A DNA stretch of 64,000 bases from Paramoeba atlantica (lineage: Eukaryota; Discosea): contig CDRNVI010000039.1 of NCBI GenBank assembly GCA_977017575.1, forward strand, positions 558,001 to 622,000, given 5' to 3'. Within the stretch, counting starts at the first letter, position 1. Every line of letters begins with the position of its first letter. Shown piece after piece: positions 48,039 through 58,267 of the stretch. A program made the position numbers and the translations under genes. Under the pieces are notes generated by a model that worked only from the letters and a program-made list of their open reading frames with translations, did not search any database and had not been told where the DNA came from.

Positions 48039-49271
48039 TTATTCTGGCATATTTGTTGTCGACTGAGGAATACCTTTTGTTGCCATAATCTCAAGTACAG
48101 ATCTTGCAACCCCGAGAGCACCCGCGCTTGTACATCTTTGTAATAAGGTGTTGAACAGTCTGGTATCTGAACTCACGTGATATTTGGGAAAGTTATGAAG
48201 ATAAAGGTCTATGCACTCCCTCCATCCACACACCTTACTTTTCATGTAGGCGGCCCAGATTGCGGGACTACTTCTGAGCTGGGGAAAATACGTCTCTACG
48301 TGGTCTAAAATTTTGTGAATAACTTGCTTTCGTGTACCTACAATATTTATCAACAGAGCAAATTGGGACTCTAAATCGTGTAGGAAAGCTGTGTTGTAAA
48401 TTCTATCTGTTGTTCCATGTTCTTTGGTGTCATGACCTTGGAGTGAGTCGGTCATCAGCTTCATTGCCGTTTTCCAATTTCCATCATCCCCGTTTCGGGC
48501 AAGCAGTGAAAGAAGCGTGTCCATCCGTGGTCGTACCTGACAGTGACGGGCGATCCGATAGCATATCCATGGTGACTTCTTACAGTCCTTCGGACACAAT
48601 GAAACAACAACCGCGAGCTGGTCTTGTTTATTCTTTGATTCATTCCTTATATTTCTTACCCTTGACGTGTTTCTCCATTGAATAAGCGCTTTGCCAGTAC
48701 CATCAGACCTGTAATTGCGTGATGCCGGAGTTTCCTCTTTCTCAACTCGCGCTAAATTTACCCATAAATGGTGTACGCAAATATCAAGGGCACGCAGCCA
48801 GCTTTTCTGTGTTCGTAGTAATTCTAGATGAACCGGACTGGCATACGTTGGTATTACCGTTTCACTTATCGCTCTCGCAGTTCGCACCCCTTCTAGCTCA
48901 GATGGCATTTGTGCAGGTTTCTCACACGAATCAGATGCTCCGCCATGTGTTGCATTGCTTTTCAATATTTCCCATACATGTGGTACAGAGCCCAGATAGG
49001 TGGGATCCGGGATCCGATCGATAGCGCTCTGCTCAACTTGACTTTGTGTGCTTCGAGCTCTCCAAATTTGATGCTTTGTTCGTTGCGGAAGGCGCCACGC
49101 CCCGAAACGTATGACCTCGGGGGGTTTCGTCACGCCTGGAGAACGTTGTAAGATAGAGGCAGCCCCAATACGGAAGAATTGGTTGTTGGCCTGCTGCGCT
49201 TTCATGTAGGCTGCAATATAGGCCTTCTTTCTTTGTTGACCAATTTTTCTGGCATGATGGCTTTTGTACAT
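48039..49271 (-). CDS. PPR-like helical-repeat protein, 410 aa
   Basis: ATG gives MYKSHHARKIGQQRKKAYIAA, a basic N-terminus suited to mitochondrial import. The C-terminal third has tandem helix pairs of PPR length: TDRIYNTAFLHDLESQFALLINIVGTRK, SSPAIWAAYMKSKVCGWRECIDLYL and TRLFNTLLQRCTSAGALGVARSVLEIMATKGI, the last being a good PPR consensus. PPR proteins bind organellar RNA, and kinetoplastids have many in mitoribosomes and RNA processing. The middle (about 110-260) is less regular. Spacer 49272-49577 shows nothing recognised. Confidence 0.75.
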   Translation of the reverse strand: MYKSHHARKIGQQRKKAYIAAYMKAQQANNQFFRIGAASILQRSPGVTKPPEVIRFGAWRLPQRTKHQIWRARSTQSQVEQSAIDRIPDPTYLGSVPHVWEILKSNATHGGASDSCEKPAQMPSELEGVRTARAISETVIPTYASPVHLELLRTQKSWLRALDICVHHLWVNLARVEKEETPASRNYRSDGTGKALIQWRNTSRVRNIRNESKNKQDQLAVVVSLCPKDCKKSPWICYRIARHCQVRPRMDTLLSLLARNGDDGNWKTAMKLMTDSLQGHDTKEHGTTDRIYNTAFLHDLESQFALLINIVGTRKQVIHKILDHVETYFPQLRSSPAIWAAYMKSKVCGWRECIDLYLHNFPKYHVSSDTRLFNTLLQRCTSAGALGVARSVLEIMATKGIPQSTTNMPE

Positions 49272-49577
49272 CACGAAGGACCCACGTAAAAGTTTGACTC
49301 TTGTTTTATATCAGAGAAAAAACAACAAGCAAGGATCATCAGTATACACGTACGGACATTCGTTGTAATTTTTTCATTCTTCAGAAACCATTGACAATCA
49401 ATGGTGATTGTATAACTACCGCTCCGGTCGAAGGCATATTCCACAACTTATGATAAAGAGTGAAATATAGAGTAGCGTAATATGAAAGAATGAAATAATA
49501 CATAAAGTAGATTCTGGTTAGTCGAAGTTGACTATGAACCGCATGGAGCACAACGCCAAATTGACTTTTAGTCCTTT

Positions 49578-51725
49578 TTAAGAGGGTTCCACGCCACACA
49601 CCCCGCATTGTCTTCTCATAGAAGTGTTTGGAGAGCCACAAAACTCACAAATCCAGGACTTCGTTGACGCGTCCTTGTGAACCGCAACTTTTTTATCAGG
49701 ACTTGGCGCGACGTCTTCATAAAATTTGGTCATTCCGTCTGCATCGGCGTATAAAGATGATTTTCCAAAATCAGGTGCGCTACTGTAGTACGCCGATGCG
49801 ACGTCACGCTGGTACATCAACTCCTCTTTTGTAGACGGGGGAAGTAATGCAAAGGTTTCACGCAAGCAACTTGTGAGATTAACGTCATAAGGTAGTTGTA
49901 TTTCAAGCGCAAGACTCACGCTGCTGTAAGTGAAAGGATCGCCTAAAGGTAGATTTGGAAGGCTGATGTTCTGTTCCTTTAATCGTTCTCGTACAACCGG
50001 AGACAGCATCGGAGACATGCTCGCTAACCTACTAACACGAAATCTATCCAATATTCTCGTTTTTTGATGTGCTACCGAATCGTTGTTTTCGTCTGCAGAA
50101 TGTTGACGCAGTTCAAATGCTATTCTGTCGTTCACTAATATTCTAGCGGCATCTGGAATAAGTTGACTTGGTAATCGTCGGCCAGAGAATACAGGGGGTA
50201 GAGGATCAAGCATAAGACGATGCTTTAAAGACAATGGCCTCGATACCACAAGGCGATACTCTGGCCAAAGAGGTTTCATTTCACAGAGAGCGCCAATATC
50301 ATCTGGAATTTTCCAAAAGCTCTCTACCGCCCACCTTTGTGCAAGCTCCACATACGCCTTTGAATTAACCCCTTCCAATCTCGGAAAGTCAGTTTCGTGT
50401 AACGGAGAACTGTTATACGGTAGGGGTAAGACAACATCAAAGATACGAAACCGTTTCGCATCTTCTTCATCCCGTACATGTCGCACCACATAGCGAGGAA
50501 ACGTTGTACATGAGAACGCTTTCCGCAAAGCGTGATCCACAACGAGGTCGCCAACGACCACACGATCGCTGCCATACCGTTGGACTCTCTGCCCCGCGAG
50601 GTAATTCCACATGCGGCACTGAACCGCAAGTATGCAGTCTCGCAGCCGCAGGGCTGGAATGTGTCGCAGGCTTGTCAAGTGGTTGCCTCCACTCTCCACT
50701 ACAGCTGTCAGGGCGCACTCGATCCATGAAGGGAGCCGGGGGAATTGGGAGCTTCGATCTTGATAGCTATTGTTAGCGGGTGAGTGAAGTTTCGAGATCC
50801 GCTTTATCGCAGAAAGCAGTTTTGAGGCGTCCGAGGTGCTTTTTGTTTTACAATATTGTGACAGCTCCAAGGGAGCTTGATCGTGCGAGGTAAAAGCCTG
50901 TAAAATCATTTGAGGCAGGATATCAGACCAACGGCGATGTAGAAGCGGGCGAGCGCTATAAAAATATTGTAAGCGGGCAAGCCCATAATAGTTAATAAAG
51001 CCCCTGTTCATCAACCTCGCCATTTTCTCATCAATAATATGAGAACCGCCCTTTTCAAGCCGTACGCGTCGAAGAAGCACGTGAGCTGTGTATGGTGGTG
51101 TGTCTTCTTCAGTCATTGATCTACATTTCCCGCTACTAGAAGGCTCCGATATGTACGCGTTTCGCATCTGGAAACAAGCCAAACAATGTACGGGAACCGT
51201 TCCCCGAATTTGTACCACTCGGGCAGAACAAGTAGTATAGGGGAAGGAACCCCCATAAAGAGATACCCTCGCTTCATATGGAGCAACTAATGTCCGAAGA
51301 CACTTTAAAACGACAGATAAAGGAAGTCCCTCAATCCAGAGCACAAAACTAGGATTTTGAAGCCAAGTACAGTTATCTCTACACTCTGCTTGTTTGACCC
51401 AAGGTGTGAAAACCGCCGGTCCTTCTTGCAAAACAGTATCACGCGGGTTTACATTGTAAAGCGACGAAATCCTGCATGTCCCTTCATCAACACGATGCGT
51501 ACAGCAGGTTCGCATTTCTGACACGTACGGCGAATCTAATGCGCGGTCACGAGCTATAAGCTTGCCAGCACGAATATCTTTTCGACCCACAAATGTTGAA
51601 GTGGACTTTAGTGCGGTGAGAATGTTCACCTGTGTTTCACTGTCCAATGAAGTCTCATATTGCCTTCCGGGGCTTATATACGCGGCTCGCCCAACCTGGA
51701 GGCGACGCGAGCAAGTCTGTCTCAT
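49578..51725 (-). CDS. RanBP2-type zinc-finger protein, 715 aa
   Basis: The C-terminus is one clean RanBP2 finger (WICEFC, GSPNTSMRRQ, CGVC), a module that binds single-stranded RNA (GGU-like) or ubiquitin. The preceding 680 residues are of unknown fold, with ordered-looking parts such as RLPSWIECALTAVVESGGN, ALRKAFSCTTFPRYVVRHV and LKHRLMLDPLPPVFSGRRLP. The Arg-rich leader (MRQTCSRRLQVGRAAY) could be a mitochondrial presequence. Taken together this may be an organellar RNA-binding factor, by inference only. The ATG start is clear. Confidence 0.7.
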   Translation of the reverse strand: MRQTCSRRLQVGRAAYISPGRQYETSLDSETQVNILTALKSTSTFVGRKDIRAGKLIARDRALDSPYVSEMRTCCTHRVDEGTCRISSLYNVNPRDTVLQEGPAVFTPWVKQAECRDNCTWLQNPSFVLWIEGLPLSVVLKCLRTLVAPYEARVSLYGGSFPYTTCSARVVQIRGTVPVHCLACFQMRNAYISEPSSSGKCRSMTEEDTPPYTAHVLLRRVRLEKGGSHIIDEKMARLMNRGFINYYGLARLQYFYSARPLLHRRWSDILPQMILQAFTSHDQAPLELSQYCKTKSTSDASKLLSAIKRISKLHSPANNSYQDRSSQFPRLPSWIECALTAVVESGGNHLTSLRHIPALRLRDCILAVQCRMWNYLAGQRVQRYGSDRVVVGDLVVDHALRKAFSCTTFPRYVVRHVRDEEDAKRFRIFDVVLPLPYNSSPLHETDFPRLEGVNSKAYVELAQRWAVESFWKIPDDIGALCEMKPLWPEYRLVVSRPLSLKHRLMLDPLPPVFSGRRLPSQLIPDAARILVNDRIAFELRQHSADENNDSVAHQKTRILDRFRVSRLASMSPMLSPVVRERLKEQNISLPNLPLGDPFTYSSVSLALEIQLPYDVNLTSCLRETFALLPPSTKEELMYQRDVASAYYSSAPDFGKSSLYADADGMTKFYEDVAPSPDKKVAVHKDASTKSWICEFCGSPNTSMRRQCGVCGVEPS

Positions 51726-51785
51726 TATTCAAATCGATTCTAACAGTAAAAAACACTAAAACATGTACTTCTGAAAAAAAAAAAA

Positions 51786-53221
51786 CAGTCCGTTGTTCAA
51801 ACTATCTGTTCAGCTCAAATACAGTAAATGATCCTTTCATGCATTTTCTCAATGGAAATGAAGCGAAATTACCGCTCTACCCTCTATTATTGGAAAAAAG
51901 TGAACAAAAACAGTGAAAATATAAAGAGGAACATAATTTCTTGCCTGGTTCGTGGCCGCTTCTTATTTTTGAAGCGCTTTACTGCGTCCCAAAGATTCTC
52001 TATCGGGTTGAGATCAGGGGAGTCCGCTGGCCAACGAAGAAAAGGTCCATCTTCCTCTGCTTGCAGTAAGCGTAGCATGGTAAGATCCCCGCGAGCTTCC
52101 CACCACTGCATCGTATCCTTCGCTCGATGCCCAGGGGCTCCATCATCCACCAGGACAGAATTACGGTCTTGGGACATGGCAAAAAGGTTTTGTCTAATAT
52201 TTCCTTGCGGTAATATAAACTTCCCAAGCCCTTGTTCGGTGGAATGGCTTCTGTTCCTCCTGATGCAATGTAGGAACAATAAAATTCTTCGAACGCGCAC
52301 CAATGGTACGTGTAATTTCCGAATCTATCAAAAGCTCCCCACACCATAACTTGCGTTGGATGATGAGTGCGACCCATAAAGACGGGAGCGTCAGGGTGCT
52401 GCCATGCCTTCTTGTTCAGATCTCCTGCTAAAATTGGTGTTTCGTCAGAGAAAACCAAACGGTCGAATAAGGTCGAGTCTTGCCTGAGCATCATCTCGAA
52501 AAAATGCTTTTCATGTAGTGCCTTGGAATCACACTCTGCTTCTATGAGTCTATTTTGCTCTTCTAATTTCTTTTTGGTGTTGGCTGAAATGACGTTCTCT
52601 TCTCGCAAAGTTGCTAGGTTCTCTAGCGCAATAGCAAAATTTTTGCAGTTTTTTTCTATCTTCGTTTCAAGACGTTTGATTTTGCTTGACAAACGTCGAA
52701 TTTTTTTCACATCTGCATATTTTCTTTGCGTGTTATGTTGCGGAGCCTTGTGAACGTCAAACCCTCTTGCCACTGAAGCAGGGATTGGATCGATACTGTC
52801 CTCCCCCACGCGGGTTCCGACTGAAGTGGTGATAATCGGTTTATCGTAGTCGGAGAGCTCACCGACAGCAATCAGACCGGTGATTTCCTTTTCCACGCGG
52901 GTTGCAACTGATGTTGTAATTCTCGGGGTGTCGTACAGCCCGCAGTCAGAAACCTCATTCTGTGTAACCTGTGGGGCATCATACCCGTCTGCATCAAGAC
53001 ACATGAGTTTTCCATTCAGAAGGCGGATTAGACCATCGTCTGGATGATACATTGGTCAATTGGCGTACGAAATAATGTTTTATAGCAAAAAAATGCGAAA
53101 ATCTTGAAAAATACGAAATGTGAACGTAGAAAAATGGATAAAAATCACGTAAATATATTCTAGCTGCGTTAATATGGAGATAATGAACGAAAACGCATTT
53201 TTCTAAGGTGCACAACGGACG
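51786..53221 (-). mobile_element. Second Tc1/mariner-type element, about 1.4 kb, broken
   Basis: Inverted ends match over about 14 bases (left CAGTCCGTTGTTCA; right, inverted, CGTCCGTTGTGCA). TA follows the right end (53222-53223); the left flank is AA, so the duplication is not preserved there. It carries a minus-strand transposase related to that at 31 kb but with different termini, so it belongs to a separate family of the same group. It lies between the RanBP2-finger and ALDH genes in the polycistron strand direction. Confidence 0.75.
51887..53052 (-). pseudogene. Transposase of the 52-kb element (frameshifted)
   Basis: The first frame from 53052 has a leader, a coiled coil (KKIRRLSSKIKRLETKIEKN), then RLVFSDETPILAGD (first Asp) and TQVMVWGAFDRFGNYTYHW. 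The catalytic end lies in another frame reaching 51887: VLVDDGAPGH (second Asp) and WPADSPDLNPIENLWDAVKRF (Glu). Forty-seven residues separate the second Asp and the Glu, again far more than in Tc1. One frameshift between about 52140 and 52290 separates the frames. The N-terminal DNA-binding part seems short compared with the 31-kb copy. Confidence 0.8.
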
Positions 53222-53384
53222 TACATGTCGTATCGCGAAGGAATTAGTTAAAAAGCTCCCACGAGCCGCTCACTCAATTGCGGGCAGTAAATGTGAACGG
53301 GAGTGTAAAGAGAAACACAGTAATAAATTTATAATAGAAAATCAAGCGCAGGGAAGTGGTAGAGTAGACCACGGCGATAATTCC

Positions 53385-53830
53385 CCCCCCCCATGGGGGT
53401 ACCCCCCCTGGTACGCGCGGGAGGGGTCCGACAAGGTCAAAGTTTCCGAAATTTTTGGGGTGACAAATTTTTTTTGTTTGACCCAAAAAAAAGTAAAAAT
53501 ATTATTTTTCCAAAATCGACTCCTAAAACATGTTTTAGGAGTTTGGGACCTCAGCTACCATTCTACGACGTCTTTTTCGTCAGATTCGCCTCCTACCCCT
53601 ACTGGTAAGGCATCCAAAACGGCCCAAATTCGGTGTAAAATTTCGCAGTTTTTGCCGAAAAATCGAGCTTTTCCCCCCAAAAAAGTAGATTATTCTTGAT
53701 CTTTTGGCGATTTTTCTTTTTTAGGCTCTTCGCTAAACGCGGTGGTAGTTTTCAACGTGAAGCGCGCAGCATGAGTGACTTCTAAGTTGAAAACAACCAC
53801 CGCGTTTAACGAAGAGCCTAAAAAAGAAAT
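53385..53830. repeat. Decayed element pieces and a 45-base-arm palindrome
   Basis: 53385-53640 starts with C/G runs (CCCCCCCCATGGGGG) and contains GTTTGGGACCT…TTCTACG…TTTTCG text shared with 47750-47800 inside the 46.9-kb element. At 53710-53756 and 53786-53830 lie nearly identical inverted arms (about 45 bases, including TAAACGCGGTGG) around a 29-base centre. A single-arm relative of this palindrome is at 62076-62135. No gene is present between 53222 and 53942. Confidence 0.7.
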
Positions 53831-53942
53831 GAGTCGCCCCGAAAGTGCCGTTTAAATTTACATCGTAGCTAGAAAAGAGATTTAACAAAACTTCATGTGT
53901 TAGGTAAGATATTCAGATTCCCAAAGATACAATACGTAGCTT

Positions 53943-55448
53943 TCAAATTAATCCAGATAGTAACTTACTTGTGCAGAAAACCGCAATTAGTGCTAGACAA
54001 AGTGCACAGCAACCTTGCCAGTATTTTAAATTACCCCAATTGCGAAAACGGTCAGCAAATAGGAGCGAATAAAGGAAAAAATATTTTTTAAAGGTAATGG
54101 GTGGATACCGAAGGTAATTTATGAATTCCAATTTCGTGGTACGTTTCAGTATAGATTTATAGTTAGAGAATTCGGAAAAAGAATATTTACCTTGGTATGC
54201 CCCAATTCCACTGGTGCGTATACCTCCGAATGGCAGAAGAGGACATGCACACTGAAGTATAACGTCATTGACTACTAAAGCACCGGAAGGTACCGTATCT
54301 TCAAACATTTTTATAGTACAATCATCTGATGTGAAAAGATACACGGCTAATGGATTTGCTCTTTTTCGTACAATGTCTAAAACTTCTTGCCAAGAAGCAA
54401 ACGATATGACTGGTAGTATAGGACCAAATATCTCTTCAAAGCAGAGCTCTGACCCCTCTTGGGCATCAATTATCACGGTCGGTGCAATGTATAGATCGTC
54501 TCTATCTGTATCTCCCCCAAAGACAACTTTTCCGCACTGAAGTAGACGGCTAAGCCGGTCAAAATGTTTCACATTAACGATGCGTCCATAGTGAGGACAC
54601 TTTTCCACGTATTTGCTGAAGAATTCCTCACATGTTTTTTTAACATTTCGTATAAATTTCTCAGTCATATTTTGGTGGACCAACACATAATCGGGAGCAA
54701 CACAGGTTTGACCTGCGTTTAGAAATTTCCCCCAAGCGATTCGACGACACGCGACTTCCATATCTATTCCACAATCTACGATACAGGGATTCTTCCCACC
54801 CAGTTCAAGTGTCACACTGCTCAGATATTTTGCTGCCGTCATCATTACATGAGATCCAACAGTTTTATTTCCGGTAAAGAAAATATGATCCCAGTTTTGG
54901 TCTACCAGTTGCTCCGCAAGTTGCGCGTCTCCTGGACAGACTTGTACCACTTCAGAAGGTAAGGAATGAGAAATAATCCTTTTCAAACAGTCTGTTGTAT
55001 GAGCAGAAACCTCACTAGGTTTCAGCACAGTTACGCAGCCTGCTGCAATAGCGCCAATAAGGGGCCCAATTAAGGTACGGACCGGATAATTCCAAGGACC
55101 AACAATCAGTACAACCCCTTTGGGCTGAGGAGAAATGTAAACATCGTCAAGAATGTTCAATAAGGGCTTTTGGTAACACGAAAATCGTTCCGGTGTAGAA
55201 TATGTGTGCAGATTCTTGAGCATACTGTTGATCTCGGCGACACACCAATCTATTTCTAACAACGCGCTTTCATTCTGAGCTCGACGCAAGTCTTTATAAA
55301 GCGCACTAAGAAGTTCGTCACGATGTTGTTGTAAGCATGCGCGTAGAGTGCTCAAGTTCTTCATGCGCTCTTTTATACGTCGATTACTTCCAGATAAGAA
55401 AGAACGTTTCGCCAATGAAAAGGCATTTGATGCCGTGCTTGGATTCAT
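53943..55448 (-). CDS. Membrane-anchored fatty aldehyde dehydrogenase (ALDH3 family)
   Basis: Oxidises long-chain aldehydes to fatty acids with NAD(P)+. The 501-residue protein has the full ALDH3 fold: VVLIVGPWNYPVRTLIGPLI, LKPSEVSAHT, FFTGNKTVG (cofactor loop), catalytic Glu in VTLELGGKNP (about 204) and catalytic Cys in NAGQTCVAPDY (about 238), then EEIFGPILPV and FSEFSNYKSIL. The C-terminal hydrophobic helix (about 478-495, GCCALCLALIAVFC) matches the ER or peroxisome tail anchor of ALDH3A2. ATG start; typical length. It may help recycle fatty alcohols and aldehydes from ether-lipid metabolism. Confidence 0.95.
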   Translation of the reverse strand: MNPSTASNAFSLAKRSFLSGSNRRIKERMKNLSTLRACLQQHRDELLSALYKDLRRAQNESALLEIDWCVAEINSMLKNLHTYSTPERFSCYQKPLLNILDDVYISPQPKGVVLIVGPWNYPVRTLIGPLIGAIAAGCVTVLKPSEVSAHTTDCLKRIISHSLPSEVVQVCPGDAQLAEQLVDQNWDHIFFTGNKTVGSHVMMTAAKYLSSVTLELGGKNPCIVDCGIDMEVACRRIAWGKFLNAGQTCVAPDYVLVHQNMTEKFIRNVKKTCEEFFSKYVEKCPHYGRIVNVKHFDRLSRLLQCGKVVFGGDTDRDDLYIAPTVIIDAQEGSELCFEEIFGPILPVISFASWQEVLDIVRKRANPLAVYLFTSDDCTIKMFEDTVPSGALVVNDVILQCACPLLPFGGIRTSGIGAYQGKYSFSEFSNYKSILKRTTKLEFINYLRYPPITFKKYFFLYSLLFADRFRNWGNLKYWQGCCALCLALIAVFCTSKLLSGLI

Positions 55449-55670
55449 GGCTAGAAAAAAACGTTGTAATTGATATCCAAAGAATCAAAAACGGTGGTAA
55501 CAAATCAAGATGCCGCCACAGATAGAGGAAATGAAGTAAAAACCTTATGAAGTGAAGCCTTAAAAGGACGAAGTCCCAAGCTCACAAAATATTATTTTGA
55601 AAATAATGCACATGAGAATAAATTGCTTTTACCTTACTATCAAGCGTTTACCTTTACTATTTCGTGTTTC

Positions 55671-57512
55671 TCATGAAGATGAGGGAGGTAATGCGATTCC
55701 TTCGCTGCACTCTGATCCAAGTCTAATAGAACCTGTTGGACTGTACCAGGACGAAGTTAGCGCCACGCTCGAGAGACTAACATTGACAGAAGGCTCATCG
55801 CAGTGCTCAAAATCTAGCCACGAGTGATTTAACAAGGTGTTGCACTCCGGCCTTTTACCAGGGTCTAAATTTAGACAACTTTCAAGAAATGCGGTGCCGT
55901 TGGTATCCAAAATATCAGAAGGGTAGAAAGGGGGCCTGTTTTCTTTTAAGATGCGCCACTTGGCCTCGTAGGGAGTCAAAGTCAGAATATCAGAAATCTC
56001 ACTCCAGGGAAGCAAACCTGTGAGCATTTCGATAATAGTACACCCTAACGACCAGACGTCACTTTTAAAACTGTAAGGTTGCTCTCTCAGAATTTCGGGA
56101 GCCGCCCAAAGCACGCTTCCCAAGGTTGGCATCTCAACACTAGAGTGCTTGGACCAACTGAGGCCAAAATCAGATATTTTTAGCTCGTTTCGCTTCGTAA
56201 ACAAAATATTCGATGCTTTAATATCATTGTGACATATTCCTCGACTGTGCAAGTATCGAAGTCCTAGCAGTAATTGCTGTACATGTCGTGCAAGCAGAGA
56301 AGGGCGCAAGTGCCTTCCACGATTCGCATCAATACGGGACCTCAGAGAGCCTCCTTCGCACCATTCCATGTAGAGCAGTGCATATTTTGGAAAAATACGA
56401 CACCCCAAGTATTTTACTATTTTATCATGATGCAGGGTTGTCATGATAGAAATTTCTCGCTCACAGTTCGAAAGATTCGAAGTTGAACGCGATATTCTTT
56501 TAATGGCCACGATCTCTCCCGTCGTTACATCTTCTCCTTGTACAACCGTGCGTGCCTTTCCAAGTGAGGTAGCACTTACTTTATACTCTCGACATCGTCT
56601 CGTACTTAGCGGCCGCTCAAGTAGTGCGCGGTGTACAACCGAATTAATAAAAAAGGTCCATTTTAAATATTTTTTTTGCGGATCCATCACGGCAACAGCA
56701 ATGTGATCCCCGTTGCGAAGCTTAACGTACTTGTCTTGGTGAATGCAAAGATTGTTTACTATCGTTCCATTGCTGCTCTGGTCGTACAGTTCAACTTCCG
56801 GTTCTACGTTCGCACGACACCTGTGACGCGTAATAGTAAAATGTACACTGCTAATTTGACGGTACTTAGTCAGTGTACCTTCCATATTCGCATTTCTGCC
56901 AAATCGGAAGACGTCGCTCTCGATTAAAAAAGAAGGATAGCATTGATCATCGACACTCCGAAGCAGTGCCCAGCCACGCGAAGATCGCGGGCTAGAAGGA
57001 GGCGTGGCACCCGTGATAGGGTCCGTTCGTTCTGTTCGTAGATCGTCGTCACGAGTATCGCTGCGACAATTCAACGCAGAAGTATGAGATCCCCTAAGAG
57101 GATGTACTCTGGAATGTCGAAAAAGTGACTTCTCTATCCCATTAGGTTTAGTACCTTCAACTGTGTCAACCGGTTTCTTTTTTTGACGGTAGTCATCAAT
57201 CAGATCTACTTTGTTATCGCACGCATGTAAACTAGTCTGAAAATTGATTTCGTACGTAGTGTACGCATAAAAAGTATCCTCTCCGCCTATTATTGGTGTG
57301 GTGCATAAATCATTCCCGATCAGGTCCGCATCTTTTATTTCTATTGGGGAGTTGTTTCTGGTGGAAGAAAGTGTGGGATCTGTAAAGGCTGTTTCTTCTT
57401 CTGCGCAGCGGTCTACATTGATATGACGCCTTTCCACATGGGGAGTATTCGCTGCACTTGCGCTATACAATTCGGAAGGTGTGATCGTAGCTTTTGATAA
57501 AAAGGATCCCAT
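55671..57512 (-). CDS. FHA-domain protein kinase, STE11/MEKK-like
   Basis: The first in-frame ATG gives MGSFLSKATI, whose Gly2 could be myristoylated. Residues 1-190 are low-complexity. An FHA domain follows (about 200-290: FRFGRNANMEGT, ISSVHFTITRH, LYDQSSNGTIVNN), which binds phosphothreonine. The kinase domain (about 310-585) has a VAIKRI Lys, MEWCEGGSL hinge, DFG (KISDFGLSW), a WAAPE version of APE, and SDVWSLGCTIIEMLTG. The catalytic loop is HNDIKASN, so the HRD Arg is replaced by Asn. Features resemble MAPKKK-type kinases. The glycine loop is poorly conserved. The FHA-kinase order recalls Chk2/Rad53, but the kinase itself looks STE-like. Confidence 0.88.
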   Translation of the reverse strand: MGSFLSKATITPSELYSASAANTPHVERRHINVDRCAEEETAFTDPTLSSTRNNSPIEIKDADLIGNDLCTTPIIGGEDTFYAYTTYEINFQTSLHACDNKVDLIDDYRQKKKPVDTVEGTKPNGIEKSLFRHSRVHPLRGSHTSALNCRSDTRDDDLRTERTDPITGATPPSSPRSSRGWALLRSVDDQCYPSFLIESDVFRFGRNANMEGTLTKYRQISSVHFTITRHRCRANVEPEVELYDQSSNGTIVNNLCIHQDKYVKLRNGDHIAVAVMDPQKKYLKWTFFINSVVHRALLERPLSTRRCREYKVSATSLGKARTVVQGEDVTTGEIVAIKRISRSTSNLSNCEREISIMTTLHHDKIVKYLGCRIFPKYALLYMEWCEGGSLRSRIDANRGRHLRPSLLARHVQQLLLGLRYLHSRGICHNDIKASNILFTKRNELKISDFGLSWSKHSSVEMPTLGSVLWAAPEILREQPYSFKSDVWSLGCTIIEMLTGLLPWSEISDILTLTPYEAKWRILKENRPPFYPSDILDTNGTAFLESCLNLDPGKRPECNTLLNHSWLDFEHCDEPSVNVSLSSVALTSSWYSPTGSIRLGSECSEGIALPPSSS

Positions 57513-57701
57513 GGAAATAGCGGCCACGTTAACCCATACCTGCCGCTTTTATGGTTATATGAAACCGACCAATAAAAAGAAAGGCATCTATTAAGGTGAA
57601 TCAACAAGACATTTCAGCCAAACAATAACATTGCATATGATTACATTTTTTTTTTGATACTACTATATACTGTATACTCCCACCCCCCGCTCCTACCCCA
57701 G

Positions 57702-58040
57702 TTAGCGCACCCCGCGACGATACCAATCATGTACCGCCGCTTGCACTATCTGGGCATTGCCCTTCTGGATGGCTACTCCCATAGACATCAGAAGGTGAGA
57801 GAGACATCCGGCCCTGTCGGATGTGTGTGCTCTGGCCACCCTATTGAGAAAATTGAGGGTCTCTGGGCCAGGCACCCCATAGGTGGTGAAGGCCAGGGGG
57901 AAAAAATACATCCCTCTGGCGGCCCCCATCTCGTCATGGGCGCGGCGCTTGTTGCCTTCCGCCATCCTCAGTGTATAAGAGGGATGAGCGGCCTCCTTAT
58001 CTACGTAGGACGGGGCCAGTGGGTATTACATTGCATTGTA
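57702..58040 (-). mobile_element. Fossil fragment of an RT-type retroelement, C-terminal part
   Basis: The minus strand has about 105 codons reading in part MGAARGMYFFPLAFTTYGVPGP and QKGNAQIV, typical of the region downstream of the reverse transcriptase in a group of poorly classified, probably non-LTR elements of protists and oomycetes. No LTR, capsid or envelope part is seen. It is a fragment, old and not functional. A larger relic of what looks like the same group lies on the other strand at 59.9-62.0 kb. The rest of the spacer 57513-58267 shows nothing else. Confidence 0.5.
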
Positions 58041-58267
58041 ATATTGTATACGATAAAATATCATTGCTAAATAATAAGAAACTATGGGATAAAGCTCATG
58101 AAAATGTAGTTGCTCAGAATATTATTTTCTGACATGCTTTTTTATGGCTGTGAAGAATTCCTCGAAATCTGAGGAAAGAAATCTGAGGAAGAATTCCCCG
58201 AAATCTCGTTCGTTAAGGATAACGTTCTCGTATTACGGATGGCTGCGGTGCTCCGCGGTGTAGCCTC

